Shown one piece after another: positions 1 through 10,620 of a stretch of DNA of 64,000 bases (the first letter of the stretch is position 1; each line of letters starts with the position of its first letter). The stretch lies in assembly GCF_030463565.1 (NCBI RefSeq), contig NC_134662.1:1798001-1862000 (forward strand), given 5' to 3'. The position numbers and the translations under genes were made by a program. The notes beneath the pieces are model-generated. The model searched no databases. It saw nothing but the letters and a program-made list of their open reading frames with translations, and was not told the DNA's origin. This DNA is from Pelecanus crispus (Eukaryota; Chordata; Aves; Pelecaniformes; Pelecanidae).

Positions 1-3000
1 TTTTCTAAAGATGTAAACTGAGAAGTTAAGCACAGAAACAGACCACGCAGAGGACTCTAATCTCCCTCAATGGCATTTTTTAAGAATAAACTGGAAAAGC
101 TGGGGATCGGATCCTGCTGTGGGGTGGGACGGAGAAGGTGACCTCTTAAACGTCCACTGAAACTCAAGCTCAGGGTAACAGTAGTTAGAAAATCAGTTTT
201 CACTGACAGCTGGTGCAGCAACAGCTTGCAGCAGGGAAGGCATTTACTCTCCTAGGACTGCATGAAATGTTTGGGTAGAAACTGTCTCTTGAGCCCAAAG
301 GAAAATATTCCAGTGTTCCTTTGGGAATGCTGCAAAGGTACAGACGATAAGGTCTTTGCAGATGTCGCCACCAGCTGAAAGCGTATTCAGCTGCCAGAGA
401 GCCCGTGTTGTTCAAGGACTAGCAGACAATCCAAAAAAAAAAATCACCAAAATCAGTTGTTGTCAGCCATGGAAGCAAGCAACAGGATATCCTGACAGAA
501 AAAGCTCTTCCACTTAGCCCTGCAGATAACTCTAGTTGAAAGCTTTCTGCTCTGCAGCCTCATATCCCAGGCCCATCAGCAGAGCTTATTTCAGAGCAGG
601 ATTCACCCGGGAGCGCCCAACCTACCAGCCCCTGCGGAGGGGCAGAACCTGAGGCTGGTCCAGGAGACGACTGCAGGAGGAGACCAAGAAGGGCTGAACG
701 TAGCAGACTGACAGCACTGAGGTGGTTGCAATAACGACTCCCTGTCCCATCGCCACTTACACCTGTCACGATGAAAGTGAAGCGGAGGTACCAGCATGGA
801 CAAACACTTAGAAGAGGCGGGCAGGAACGCAAGCCCTCCTTTTCTTAGAGGCGGTTTTGACGTTACACCGTTAACCCAGAGCGGAAGGTGCTTTCCGATT
901 TCTGCAAATCCAAAGCCCGGTGAGCTTGGCCGCCGCTGTGCCCTCTAGTGGGACTCTCCAGGTTTTGAAGGGGAAGCTCTTCCTCTGGCAGGTCGTCCGT
1001 TGTCTTTTAACTAATTTGTTCATATAATGTATGTGACATTTGGTTAGCTCATTCTGAAAAATAATTAACTATTAGAAAAGAGGCAATGCTAGGATATTAA
1101 AAATTAGAAAGATCACTCGTGACACTTGAACAGTGATTATTTGAATTTTAACAGAAATGTGCCCAAGGATGCAAAAGAGATTCTATACTCTATTCTAATA
1201 CAGTATTTCTGAAGAGTGCTTGCTCTTGTGGAAGGAGAATTACTAGAAGTTAAATCAGTTTTATGCACTAATCCTCATGTTAATTAGAGACAAAGCCATC
1301 ATTTGAAATGCTGCAAAAAACACAAGCAGCTAAACAATCGCCAAAGGGCAAACAAATCCAAAGCCCGTACATTTCTTGCAGTGCCTGCCTGTGCGGGCAG
1401 CTGGTATTTTGAATGTTTTTCTCCTTTAAATATCTTCTAACCTCATCTGCCGTGCACAACGCTATCGCTGGGGCTTTGCTAAAGGTAACTCTCACTAACG
1501 AGAGCTGCAGACTGACAACGCGGGGGGACCAGGGTCCTTAGGGGAACGGGCAACACAGACAGCCCCTCAGTTCAAGGCCTTCTGAAGAACTCTCTCAGCC
1601 GTGGCAGCAGAGGCTCGCCCGCCCACGGGAACAAGCCAAAACTAGATCATTTCTGAAGTCAGCAGCAGCGTATTATGCCCGTCCTGTCTAGACGTGTTGA
1701 ACAGGTAAGTAAGAGCAGAGGCTCTTAACTGTTCAAGTCTGAGCTTACACTCCTGATGATGTGCAAGTACAGGCTAATATAATGTCCACTTTCAGGTGTC
1801 CTTTGGATGAAAACGGATCGATATCAACATCCCTCTATATAGTGCAGGGCTGCTGCTGTCAAACCTCCATTCTTGCCATTTCAAGGCTTTGGCCTTTTGG
1901 GAGTCAGCCAGGAGTTCAGGAGCGCTGCTGGAGCAGGGGAGCGGGACAGACCGAGGAAATAGCACAGTTATCCCGTTACACCGTAAGCTTCTGTACCGTC
2001 CTGTTGGACGTAGCAGGGCAGCAAACAGAGCTTTGCATGTCAAAATGATATTCCTCATGCCCCCAATTAATTATCAGTGATGCTGCCCAAGCAATGCCAA
2101 AGCAATTATTCTGTTAAATAAGTAGTTCAAGCGTCCTGCACAGTGCCACTGTTTAGGCAGATTTTACCACGGTTTTCCATAGAAACAGCACTCAGAAGCT
2201 TCAGCCCTGAAGGTGACACCCAAGCAGCACAGCTACTACAACTGAGACTTTTTTTCCCCTAAAGAGATTCGAACTTTTCATTACAGCCAAAAATTATAGT
2301 GAGATGAAATTTGGCACTAAACAGAGAAAACAGCGATCCTGTTCTCACACAGAGATAAGTTTGTTTGCAAATTCTGGTCTTTGAGGAAAGGGATGAACTT
2401 CCCCACTAAGTCCAAGTCGCCTGCTGTGGCTTAGTGGCAGAGACCAGATCAAGAATAATCCTTGTACTTCCTTTTTCTAACAGCTAAAAACTTTTTCATC
2501 TAAAGGGCTCTGGTAGTCGGTTGTTTCATCACCAATTTATGTTGACAAATATAACTATACATTCTTTTCCTACATATTCTTTTCCTCCTCAAAACCCACA
2601 TTAAGAAAGTAACTGCGCAGCTCTCTAAACCACTGGTTTTCACCCTGAAAGCCTTCCAGGGTTCGCCGACTGCCTTCCTTGAGCCCCTGGATTAAGCCAG
2701 AAAAGCCAGCCTGTTTTCAGACAGCACACACTGCTTCCAAATAGTGTGTGCCCAGTCAGACAGTTTAAGCGGTCAACAAATTGATGTTAAAAAGAAACAA
2801 AACCTTGCTTTAAACTAAACGCCAGGAATCTGCGTTACCGTGAAACTCTGCAATATTGGCTACAAAAAATTAACTGCATGCGAGTCCACAGTTGCTACTT
2901 ATCTAGGGATGATTAGCTTAAAATCAACACATCACTAAGAATAGTTCAAGAACTACAGCAGTATTAAGAGCTATGAGCAACAACTACCAGGGGACAAACA

Positions 3001-3160
3001 TCAGGCATCCCAGCAGCCACTGTTTGATGCCCGAGGAACCTGCACAGGAAGAGAGGGAAACACACGGCAGGACCTCCTTAGCGCTCACATTCGAACACAC
3101 TGAAGACATAACCCAAACCAGGAGTCTAGTCTAAAGAACGTGGACTAAGAAGGTAACACA
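1..3160. other. Intergenic DNA, no gene recognised
   Basis: The base composition is moderately AT-rich and open frames are short (under 100 codons). None resembles a known protein. In mammals the next gene on this side of UQCR11 is MBD3; I looked for its methyl-CpG-binding-domain residues on both strands and saw none, so it is either further left or not adjacent here. A short A-tract and scattered AT-rich stretches are the only structure. Confidence 0.6.
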
Positions 3161-3164
3161 ACAC

Positions 3165-4006
3165 CCCCAAAATATCATTCATCTGGTTTATTTTGTACAT
3201 TGGGTTTATAAATCACTCCCATTAGGACAAGATCTGCTGTGAAAGTGATCAGAGGAAGAGTACTAGGCGGGCTGGTCAGTGAAGTTAAATTCATTCACAA
3301 CCAAGCGGTCACAACTGTTCATGGGGGAGAGAGGGGGACACCACGACCTGTTGCAATGTATTGGGCATTTCAAGTTCACCTCAAAGCATGGTCTCAGCGG
3401 ACGGATGGCTCCAAAACACTCTATCCAGCAATAAATTTCCTACAATAAACACAAAGCAGTCATTAAGCAGTGCTTCCTGCAAAGTGCTACAGCAGCCAAC
3501 ACTACAGGCAGGTTTCAAAAGCCTCTGGTATCCAGGCAAGAAGTTTCTGTTACAGAAGCCGACACAGGCACAGCAGAACGCAGGCACGCAGGCCCACAGT
3601 CCCTTTGGAAGGAGTCACAGGCCACCATAGAAACATCCTCTTCCTCTATTTCCTGTAGAGGAATATGCTCCTTCCAGATGATTTATGCACAATGACACAT
3701 CAAAGCTCTTGCTTCAAAACAGAGAACATACGCTGTGGTCTCAGGAATGTATCCATGTTCCTACTACTGGCTAAGACAATTTTTAAGTAAAGAAAGCCCT
3801 TACTATGTAATTTAATTGCCTCTACATGACTTGAGACCCTTTCCACTGCCTTGTCCGTAAACATCTACGGTCATCTGGGATGCTACAAGTGCAGCTGGCT
3901 TTCATGAAAAGTTTCTTTCATCCTTTGGTTACACCAGGGATCTGTGTGATACATGTTTTGAAAATGTGGAAGACACAGTAAATTGTTTAAACTGCAACAA
4001 GCATCT
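3165..4006 (-). other. UQCR11: Candidate UQCR11 3'UTR exon
   Basis: A terminal non-coding exon is required by the donor after the stop codon. The best acceptor I can see is GTCTTCTTCCAG, giving a start at 4006, and the only nearby canonical poly(A) signal is at 3187-3192. The acceptor choice is an inference; other AGs between 3.2 and 4.9 kb are possible. Confidence 0.35.
3187..3192 (-). promoter_or_regulatory. UQCR11: Poly(A) signal AATAAA for UQCR11
   Basis: The plus strand reads tttatt, so AATAAA on the gene strand, in an AT-rich setting 1.7 kb past the UQCR11 stop. It is the first canonical signal in a plausible place; cleavage would fall near 3160-3177. Confidence 0.55.
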
Positions 4007-4904
4007 CTGGAAGAAGACACTTACAAAAGTACTAATGATTTGCTCTGTGACTTCCAGACTCGCTGATTACCCTATAACACACTGTGTAGCTTGAAGGCAC
4101 GTATCTTACTTTCATTTAGCAACATTTAAATGTAACTGTTATTCTAAATGGGAGAAACAAGTATTGAGATGTATAGTTTCCTCTGGACCTTTTTCCATCA
4201 GCATCCTTTAATGTAAAGCAAAAATCTTCGTAACTTCCTTCTACCTGTGGTAAGGAATAAAAAAGTTCTAAGCCTACCTACTACACAAATACGCATTTAG
4301 AGGCCCAACAGAAGGTATCGTCTAATTGCTGCTCTAGCTTTACAGATGGTCAGTCTTACAGAAGATTCAGAACAGCACACTTCATATGCAATTAAAGAAG
4401 GGAAAAAAAAAAAAACAAAACCCCTTTAGAAAGTCAATTTTCCAATTAATTTGTGGTACACAATAACCAGCTCTGAACATTCAACTTACTTTTAATAACG
4501 GTTATCAGGAACAGAAAGGAGTCTGAATTTGCCTAGCGACAAAACTAGTCATGAGCTTGAAGCCATTCTACTTTGGATTAGAAGTAAACAGATCTGTCAA
4601 AAGCTCCAAATTACCACAGAACATTTGATCTGACTTCTCAAGAACCACACTACATTGTGAAAAATCCACTGCTTGCAAAATAATCACCTGAAAAACATAT
4701 TCTTATTAATATTTCATCCTTCTGGCACTGTGAAGCCCCATATCAGGGGGAGTGGGGCGGACAAAAAACCAAAAAAGCCCTGAACTATCAGATTGAGCAG
4801 TTCTGTTCTGGAACAACAATATGATTGTGCCCTGGACAAACAGGACACATCAACTGTCACATCAGTGCAACACTACTGCTTAAGCTGAGAGATGCACAAA
4901 CAAA
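4007..4904 (-). other. UQCR11: UQCR11 intron 2 (inferred), no other content
   Basis: AT-rich DNA between the exon-2 donor and the inferred 3'UTR exon. It contains an A-rich tract near 4406-4418. I see no coding sequence or repeat family. Confidence 0.4.
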
Positions 4905-4924
4905 ACTTACCATTAGAGGGAAGC

Positions 4925-5045
4925 TTAGTCTTCAGTTTTAAACTTGCCACCGATGTATGGAACATACTGAAGGACCAGCTTCCAGTCTGTGAACCATATT
5001 AACCCAGTACCAGCTACACCACCCCATGTAACGAGGGTGGGAGTC
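4925..5045 (-). CDS. UQCR11: UQCR11 exon 2 (membrane span and C-terminus)
   Basis: The acceptor TCTTCTTTAG precedes G, which completes the split Trp codon. The exon then encodes TPTLVTWGGVAGTGLIW, FTDWKLVLQYVPYIGGKF and KTED before TAA (4927-4925). One hydrophobic helix of about 17 residues is flanked by Trp residues, followed by the conserved TDW and YVPYI-GKFK motifs of UQCR11. The exon continues 14 bases past the stop to a strong GTAAGT donor (4910-4905), so the mRNA must have a further 3'UTR exon. A short (TG)n run lies just upstream of the acceptor pyrimidine tract. Confidence 0.93.
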
Positions 5046-5660
5046 CTAAAGAAGAGACACACACACACGTGCAGGTAAACAACATTAATCCTCCATTGTG
5101 AAAGGTCTGCCAAATGCCCATCACTAAGGTACCTGGGGAAGTAATTTCAATCAAGAAGAAAGCATTGCAGAAATCTTGAAAGAATCTCACATACACAGAA
5201 AAGTATTGGTTCTCAGGGCGGTGAGAATATTTTACAGTCTCCTGCTGATACTCTTTTATTTAAAAAGGGCACTACCAAGTTAAAGAGAGACACGCTCACT
5301 TGTAACTATTCTACTGTTATAGCTCGCGTCCCCTTTATTCCAGCCCGCAGGCTACTTCGTTCTCCCTCACGCAACAGCACAAGGCAGCAGCTGCTGGCAC
5401 TGCGACAAACATTCATAGCTCTGAAACACTTTGAAGACAGCCGGCGCAATCCGGAGGCCAAACCCACCGCAGCCAAACCAGCGCCAGGCAGACACCCGCC
5501 CGCCCTCCCCCCCGCCAGCCTCGGCCCTTCAAGGCCAGCTCTGGCGCTGCCCGCGCCCGCGGGGTCAGCGGGGCTCTCACGGAACACAGAGCCGCGGAAC
5601 AACGCGGAGGGGAGCGGAAAGGCCGCGGGAAGCCCTTCAGGCTCCCGAGGTGCGCGGCGG

Positions 5661-5749
5661 GGGCCGCGGCCGCTCCCGGGGTCCACGGTGAGGCGGGCGC
5701 AGCAGGCCGCCGCACCCCTCACCGTGGACCCCGAGACGGGCCGCGGCCC
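5661..5749. repeat. Large inverted repeat in UQCR11 intron 1
   Basis: The left arm 5661-5692 and right arm 5718-5749 are inverted copies, 32 bases each with 29 matches, separated by a 25-base spacer. The inner 15 bases (GGGGTCCACGGTGAG and its complement at 5678-5692 and 5718-5732) are perfect. The rest of intron 1 (5046-5814) is CpG-rich near exon 1 and has no coding content. The right arm on the gene strand carries CGGTGAGG, which resembles the exon-1 donor. Confidence 0.85.
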
Positions 5750-5814
5750 GCCTCCCGCCCCCAAGGCCGGCTGTGAAGGAGGGGTCGAGCGGGCAGCCCC
5801 GGGCCGGGCCTCAC

Positions 5815-5864
5815 CAGTTCTGGAGGAGCTGGACGTAGCGCGGCCCCACCAGCTTGCTCAGCAT
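5815..5864 (-). CDS. UQCR11: UQCR11 exon 1 (start codon)
   Basis: Reads MLSKLVGPRYVQLLQN and then the first two bases of a Trp codon, followed by a GTGAGG donor at 5814. The family signature GPRY plus a basic, amphipathic N-terminus is clear. The ATG at 5864-5862 is the only one in frame and gives the normal protein length. The exon sits at the edge of a CpG island. The protein has no cleavable presequence; import is through the internal membrane segment, as known for this family. Confidence 0.93.
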
Positions 5865-5899
5865 CGCGCCGCCAGCGCCGCCTCAAAGTCACCCCCACG

Positions 5900-5909
5900 G
5901 CGCATGCGC
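5900..5909. promoter_or_regulatory. NRF1 site GCGCATGCGC
   Basis: A perfect 10-base palindromic core of the nuclear respiratory factor 1 motif, 36 bases upstream of the UQCR11 ATG. NRF1 is the classic activator of respiratory-chain genes. Confidence 0.75.
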
Positions 5910-5945
5910 CGGCGCGCCGCTGCGCCACGAAGGCCCCCGCGGCCC

Positions 5946-5956
5946 GCGCGTGCGCA
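5946..5956 (-). promoter_or_regulatory. Second NRF1 site TGCGCACGCGC
   Basis: On the minus strand this matches the YGCGCAYGCGC consensus in full. It lies 46 bases from the first NRF1 core, so the two form a pair. Confidence 0.7.
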
Positions 5957-5983
5957 TTGAGCGAGGCTGCCCGCGGCGCTGCC

Positions 5984-5992
5984 TGAGTCAGC
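5984..5992 (+). promoter_or_regulatory. AP-1/Maf-type site TGAGTCAGC
   Basis: The sequence TGAGTCAGC fits both the AP-1 core and the NFE2L2-Maf (antioxidant response) half-extended motif. It lies between the NRF1 pair and the X-box. Confidence 0.5.
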
Positions 5993-5995
5993 GGC

Positions 5996-6009
5996 GTTGT
6001 CATGGCAAC
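5996..6009. promoter_or_regulatory. RFX X-box GTTGTCATGGCAAC
   Basis: A near-perfect 14-base palindromic X-box; one base departs from GTTGCCATGGCAAC. RFX factors bind this motif in ciliary and housekeeping promoters. Confidence 0.65.
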
Positions 6010-6070
6010 CTCCCCCCCCCTCATGGCCCCGCGGCGCCGTGCCCGCCACACGGCCGCGTCCGGCCCCGTC

Positions 6071-6280
6071 TGGAGAAGGGACAGGAGCGGCGGGGATGGC
6101 CTGTCCCCGCGCGGGGGGGGACACGAGCCCCGGGGATGGCCCGTCCCCACGCTGGAGAAGGGACACGAGTCCCGGGGATGGCCTGTCCCCACGCTGGACA
6201 AGGGACACGAGCCCCGGGGATGGCCTGTCCCCACGCTGGACAAGGGACACGAGCCCCGGGGATGGCCTGTCCTCGCCCCA
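6071..6280. repeat. 42-bp minisatellite, about 5 copies
   Basis: Units begin TGGACAAGGGACACGAGCCC and continue to GGGGATGGCCTGTCCCCACGC. The clean 42-base periods are 6153-6194, 6195-6236 and 6237-6278, preceded by two degenerate copies. Each unit can pair GGGGA with TCCCC. The array lies immediately distal to the UQCR11 promoter. Open frames run through it in several phases only because the repeat lacks stops. Confidence 0.85.
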
Positions 6281-9200
6281 AGCTGGGGCCGCCTCACCCC
6301 CCGTGCTGGCAGAGCGTAGCCCCTTTGCAGAGCAGTTTCCCCAGTGCCCGTCAGTGCCTCCACAAACCCTCCTCAGCGCTGCTGCTCAGCCTCTCCCAAC
6401 AGGAGAGGGAGTTTGAAAGCAGATTTTTCCAGCAGAGGGTCCTAAACCCACCATCGATTCGGTGATTCTCCCCCCCGCTCCGCTCCAAGCCAGCTCAGCC
6501 TCTTGTGGACCTGCAGAAAGCGCTGGGGGCCACTGGAGCCCGAAGCGCTCATCTGCCTGAGCCCCGCAGGCCTCTGGCCGGACTGCCAAAGCTCCAGGGC
6601 TGCAAACGCTTCCCGTGCTCCCCTGTGCAAACCTGGAGTAGCCGTGTCCGGCAGCGACGCCGGCGCTCGTTGTCTTCCCTCACACCCTGCGCTGGGGGCC
6701 AAGAGCTGAGATTCACAGAGCAGAGCCTGTTGCAAAAACCCAGCTCCTGTTTTTACTCACCAGGACACGGAACAACTATTTTATCAGCCCTTTGCGTGAC
6801 TGACTCAACACCACGTTTCATACTGATGGTTCGAGTGTTTCTCTGCCTAGGTGCCAGCAGGGCGACGTGGGTTACTGACCCATGCAGACTTTTGGGTTCA
6901 TTTCTGCGAGCTGTTTCCCCGCTGCCCACGCACCAGCTGGTGCATGAGGAAGTCAGACGGGAGCTTCGTGGTGCACGTTCCTGCAGGGAACCAGTGCTCG
7001 TGCCACAGCCACCGTGTTACCAAGGGTATGGTGGGGGAAGCGAGCCTGATGAACGGGATCCGCACAGGTTTTGCTTTTCTAATGTCTGTTTAGCTCCATG
7101 GAGTCGTGCACACGCAGGAGTGTCTCAGCTTTCACTTTGCATTGAAAGTTTCCTAGATGCCAAAAAAAAATATTAATAACAAAGGCAAAATAACTCAAAC
7201 CTCAAAAGGCAATGAAAAGCAGCTCAGTGTTTATCTTCAGAAAAGCCTTGGGGTTTTGAAGGCAGTTTGGAGGGGGTGTATCTGACTGCTTTACCCCAGT
7301 CAGAGGAGACAGGGAAAGATCCAGCAATACTACCGCTTTCTTGGTTAAAACAAAGCAGTGGCAATATTAGCAACTCATCCTTTCAATAGATTTTGCTGTC
7401 ATCTACAGTTCAAGCACTGGGCAAAGGGATTTGTGGTCTGCTCTGGACACCACGCTGCAATACCATGCTTGCTCCTTCCCTGTGAAAACTCCTTTTAGCT
7501 GTTGGGAGAATGTTAACACCGCAATGGGGACAGCTACGCCTCCAAAGCCTGACTGCTGAAGGTGAGCTGCCACTGAAGATGAGGGTCACTTTCTTCTCTT
7601 GGTGACTTCTGTGGCACAGGTGTCATTTTAGATTCTGAAGCAGAAAAGAAAGGGCAGTGAGCCTGGTTGTCCAGAGCTGCCTTAGAGACACCACGGTAAA
7701 GCACAAAGCTGTGTTCAACCATTAGAACAAGCGCTCTACATCTCCCAGGCCACCAGAACAAGTGGGGATGTCTCTGCTGATGCTTTGCATCAACAAAAAT
7801 CACTCCCCGTTTAAAGCAGTGAGGTGGAGTTTTTGGCTCCAAGAGAGCAGACAAGCTGCGATAGCTTGTCCTTGCTTTAAGGACGGTTCATGGCCATGTC
7901 TGGCAGGCCCAGCTTGACATGATGTTTGCCCACAGGATCAGATAGTCTCATCCCACCTCTTGATTCATCTCCAGGGAGAAAAACGCTTCTGAGCATTCAC
8001 CCAGGAACCTCCAGCTCTGCATTGGTTGGTGGCCACTGCTTGGATCTTGGGCAAACTATTTGCTCTCAGCTACTCAGCAGCAACTCCTGTGTGTCGCTGC
8101 TTGTTCCTGCCCTCACCTGACCTCCCAGCCCAAGCCTGCTCTGGCCACCGGCGCTTGCCTGCTTTACCTTCAGCCTTGTGCATCTCCGAGCATCCATCTT
8201 CCAAGCTGCAGCCTTGCTCCCAAGCATGTATTTCTCCCTTGTCTGGATCTGGTACAACCTTGGTTTCTTGGTCCTCCACTGTTCCTTGTCCTGATAGGGG
8301 TGGATGGCTCCTCTCCTCACTCCAAGGATGCCCCTCACCCCCTGGCCTGGCAGCTCACATCTCCAATTTCTCAATAACCAAGGTATTTGGTGTCTTTAAA
8401 CAGTTTGGCTGATCTGGGCCTGTCCTGACTTTTAGCCAGCTCAAGGGAAGAAGAGCAAACAGGCCCAGCACAGACTCTGGCCACACAGCAACGCAACCTC
8501 CAAGGCTGAACTAGCTCTTCTGTGTGAAAGCATGCAGGAGACAACCCCTGTGAGGAGGGAGCGAAGGCAAAGAGGGTGAGGTGAGGCACGTCAGCCCGGC
8601 CAAGGAGGCACAGAATTAAAAGGACTATCACTCGATGCACTCGCTGCAGCTCGGGAAGGGCAGTGCACCACCTTAGAGCTTTCTTGCCGCTGAGGGCAGC
8701 CAGGGCTCAGTGAGGTTTAACTGACTACTGCAAGAGCCTCTGCTCAGTTAATTTGGACTAGTTTTCCTGCTTGGCCCTATATGGACAAGTCCCAAGCTTG
8801 AGAAGCAGAGCAGAAACACAGGCAGCAAGCCTGAGACAGGAGGGCTGCTTTTGGGTAGCATCTCCTCTTTGGACCCGAGGTGCTGGAGAGGGTCTGCGAG
8901 GGCTCAGTGCTCCTGGATGCAGCTGCCACAACTCTGTTTTCCCCAAAAGATAGTTGCTAATGTGCCGGGTGAGCTGGTGGTGGAGCGCTAACCCAACCAC
9001 TGAAACCACAAGGGTTGAAGCTATGACAATTTGGGGAAATACCTGCTGATCGGAGGGGCAACACATCGGGGACCTGCCTGGCGAAGCCTGGAGGATGAGG
9101 GCAGGGACGGCCCAGCTGGGCATGGCGGCGCGGCGCAGCGCAGCGGTGGGTTTGAAGATGCTGCGGCTGGGGCTGGGCCCTTGGCAGAGGGTGACGAAGA

Positions 9201-10010
9201 GAGGTCCCAAGTGATTCGGCCTGGCCAGGGCATAGCCTCACCCCACAGACGAGGCTGGGAGGGTGAGAACCTATGAGGCTGGGAGGATGAGAACCTACAG
9301 GGCTGGGAGGGTGAGAGCCTACGGGGCTGGGCTGTCTCATGGTGCTGGATCCAGCCCATTCTCGCAGGGTTTAAGCCACCTTAAATGCTCTGCCACGTTG
9401 TCTCCCCCATTACCAGTCTATGGCAGGCTCCTGGTATGCGTGCGTTTGACCTGACTTCCAACTTGCACCCTGCTGGTACCGCCCTCACTGGGTGCTCCCC
9501 AGGGCAGGGCAGAGGCAAGGAAGCAACAGCCACGCTGCGACAGCCCCTCCTTCCAGCCAGGCAGGAGCTGCATTCCCAACACCAATCTTTCCAGCAATAA
9601 AAATGAAGACGAGATCCCTGCCACGTGTAACCCGCGCTACAACGCACGCTGCCCCAGGAGAAGAGCAGCCCGGAGAGGTGCCGGGGCACCCACCGACCAC
9701 GGCAGAGCCACAGGAGCAGCTGTGCTGCCACAGGGAGACCCCAGCACCCACACGTCTGCCAAGGCGTTTCCGATGGCTGCTGGGGAAGGTGCCCAGATCC
9801 CATGGTGATGGGCAGCGCTGGAAACCTGCACCGGAGGCCACAGGCAGGAGGGTCAGGAGCCCTCGCAGTGCACGCGTTCAGGCTGTGCCACAGCGTCGAT
9901 TCGGGTGGGTAGGACCCGTGCCCAGAGCACAGGAACAGAGTGTGAGCGGACAGTGTCTGAAAACCTGTCGTGTCTTGTCTTTTCTTTCTTTTTTTTTTTT
10001 TAGTACAAGG
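6281..10010. other. Intergenic DNA between UQCR11 promoter and the 10-kb 3'-end block
   Basis: No protein I recognise occurs on either strand. Content is limited to a 24-bp tandem repeat at 9251-9334 and GC-rich unique sequence. The pyrimidine tract near 9980-10002 is an A-tract on the minus strand just past the poly(A) signal at 10018. Confidence 0.6.
9251..9334. repeat. 24-bp tandem repeat, 3.5 copies
   Basis: Units at 9251-9274, 9275-9298 and 9299-9322 share GGCTGGGAGGGTGAGAACCTA with a few changes, and a partial fourth copy follows. Confidence 0.8.
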
Positions 10011-10017
10011 TAAAACC

Positions 10018-10023
10018 TTTATT
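10018..10023 (-). promoter_or_regulatory. Poly(A) signal AATAAA (distal)
   Basis: The last of three minus-strand AATAAA hexamers in the AT-rich block, followed 15-25 bases later by an A-tract on the same strand. It marks the probable 3' limit of whatever transcript ends here. Confidence 0.5.
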
Positions 10024-10620
10024 ACAACTTTTCATTCATAGGTATACAACATCTGAAAGACAGATATGGGGAAAAAAGGTAATATTGTTATAAAATGTCA
10101 CATTTATTGCTACATTACTGTTATATACAGGACAGTTCTCAAAATCTACTTTAAAAAAGTTAGGATTATTTAAAAATTCCAAATAATCCAGCCAGCTGTT
10201 TTGACACTTGTATAAAATTATTTAAAAAAATGAAAACAATTAATATCTTGAGGCACTCAGAAACACAATTTTATCCCCCAATTGTGATTCATTTCAAAGA
10301 ACAATGCATTTCCCCACCCCCAAATACTTTATTTTTTTTTTTTTTTTGCTGGGTTAGGCATATATATATATATATTTACTATATATATAGTTCAAAACTA
10401 TAATGTGTATCTGATTTAAGAACAAGGATTTCAGCCACTTAAGTACATCTGGATTTACAGGTAGGCAGCATAAACATCAAAAGCAAGGACCATTTTTTTT
10501 AAAGGCCAAAAACCAAACCCCAAAACAACCCAAAACTTTCTACGGGGTTAAAAATAAACAACTTCCACAGGCATCTCCCATCTGCTCTCCCACCCCCTGT
10601 CCTACAAAAATATATAGAAA
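10018..10620 (-). other. AT-rich 3'-end block with three AATAAA signals
   Basis: About 600 bases of strongly AT-rich DNA in a GC-rich setting, containing minus-strand AATAAA at 10018-10023, 10103-10108 and 10328-10333 and a short (TA)n run near 10362-10388. It looks like the last part of a 3'UTR. No minus-strand coding sequence lies between it and the TCF3 stop at 18721, so it may be a distal alternative TCF3 3' end (about 8.7 kb of 3'UTR), the end of an unannotated non-coding RNA, or a retroposed 3' end, since an A-tract directly follows. Confidence 0.5.

Larger units (their letters stand above)
3165..5864 (-). other. UQCR11: UQCR11 gene locus (complex III subunit 10/11)
   Basis: Two coding exons (5815-5864 and 4925-5045) join to a 56-residue protein, the normal length for UQCR11. 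A third, non-coding 3' exon is inferred because exon 2 ends in a GTAAGT donor after the stop codon. The product is the small single-membrane-span subunit of ubiquinol-cytochrome c reductase, in the mitochondrial inner membrane. The hydrophobic span (VTWGGVAGTGLIWFTDW) and the C-terminal YVPYIGGKFK match the family. The gene lies about 11 kb downstream of the TCF3 stop codon in the same orientation; UQCR11 and TCF3 are also neighbours in human. Confidence 0.93.
5865..6060 (-). promoter_or_regulatory. UQCR11: UQCR11 CpG-island promoter
   Basis: Dense CpG sequence just upstream of the start codon with no TATA box. It carries two NRF1-type motifs, an AP-1/Maf-type motif and an RFX X-box within 110 bases. 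That architecture is usual for nuclear genes of the respiratory chain. The transcription start is not identifiable from sequence alone, but must fall near 5865-5900. Confidence 0.65.

Noticed and set aside
2262-2278. tRNA B-box-like GTTCGAATC on the minus strand
   Set aside because: No matching A-box or foldable cloverleaf upstream.
1-3160. MBD3, the expected next gene in mammalian order
   Set aside because: No methyl-CpG-binding-domain or downstream MBD3 sequence seen on either strand.
5719-6465. Frames of about 130-214 codons with GTGHPRGSCP-type repeats
   Set aside because: They translate the 42-bp minisatellite and the UQCR11 promoter; 42 is a multiple of three, so repeats stay open by chance.
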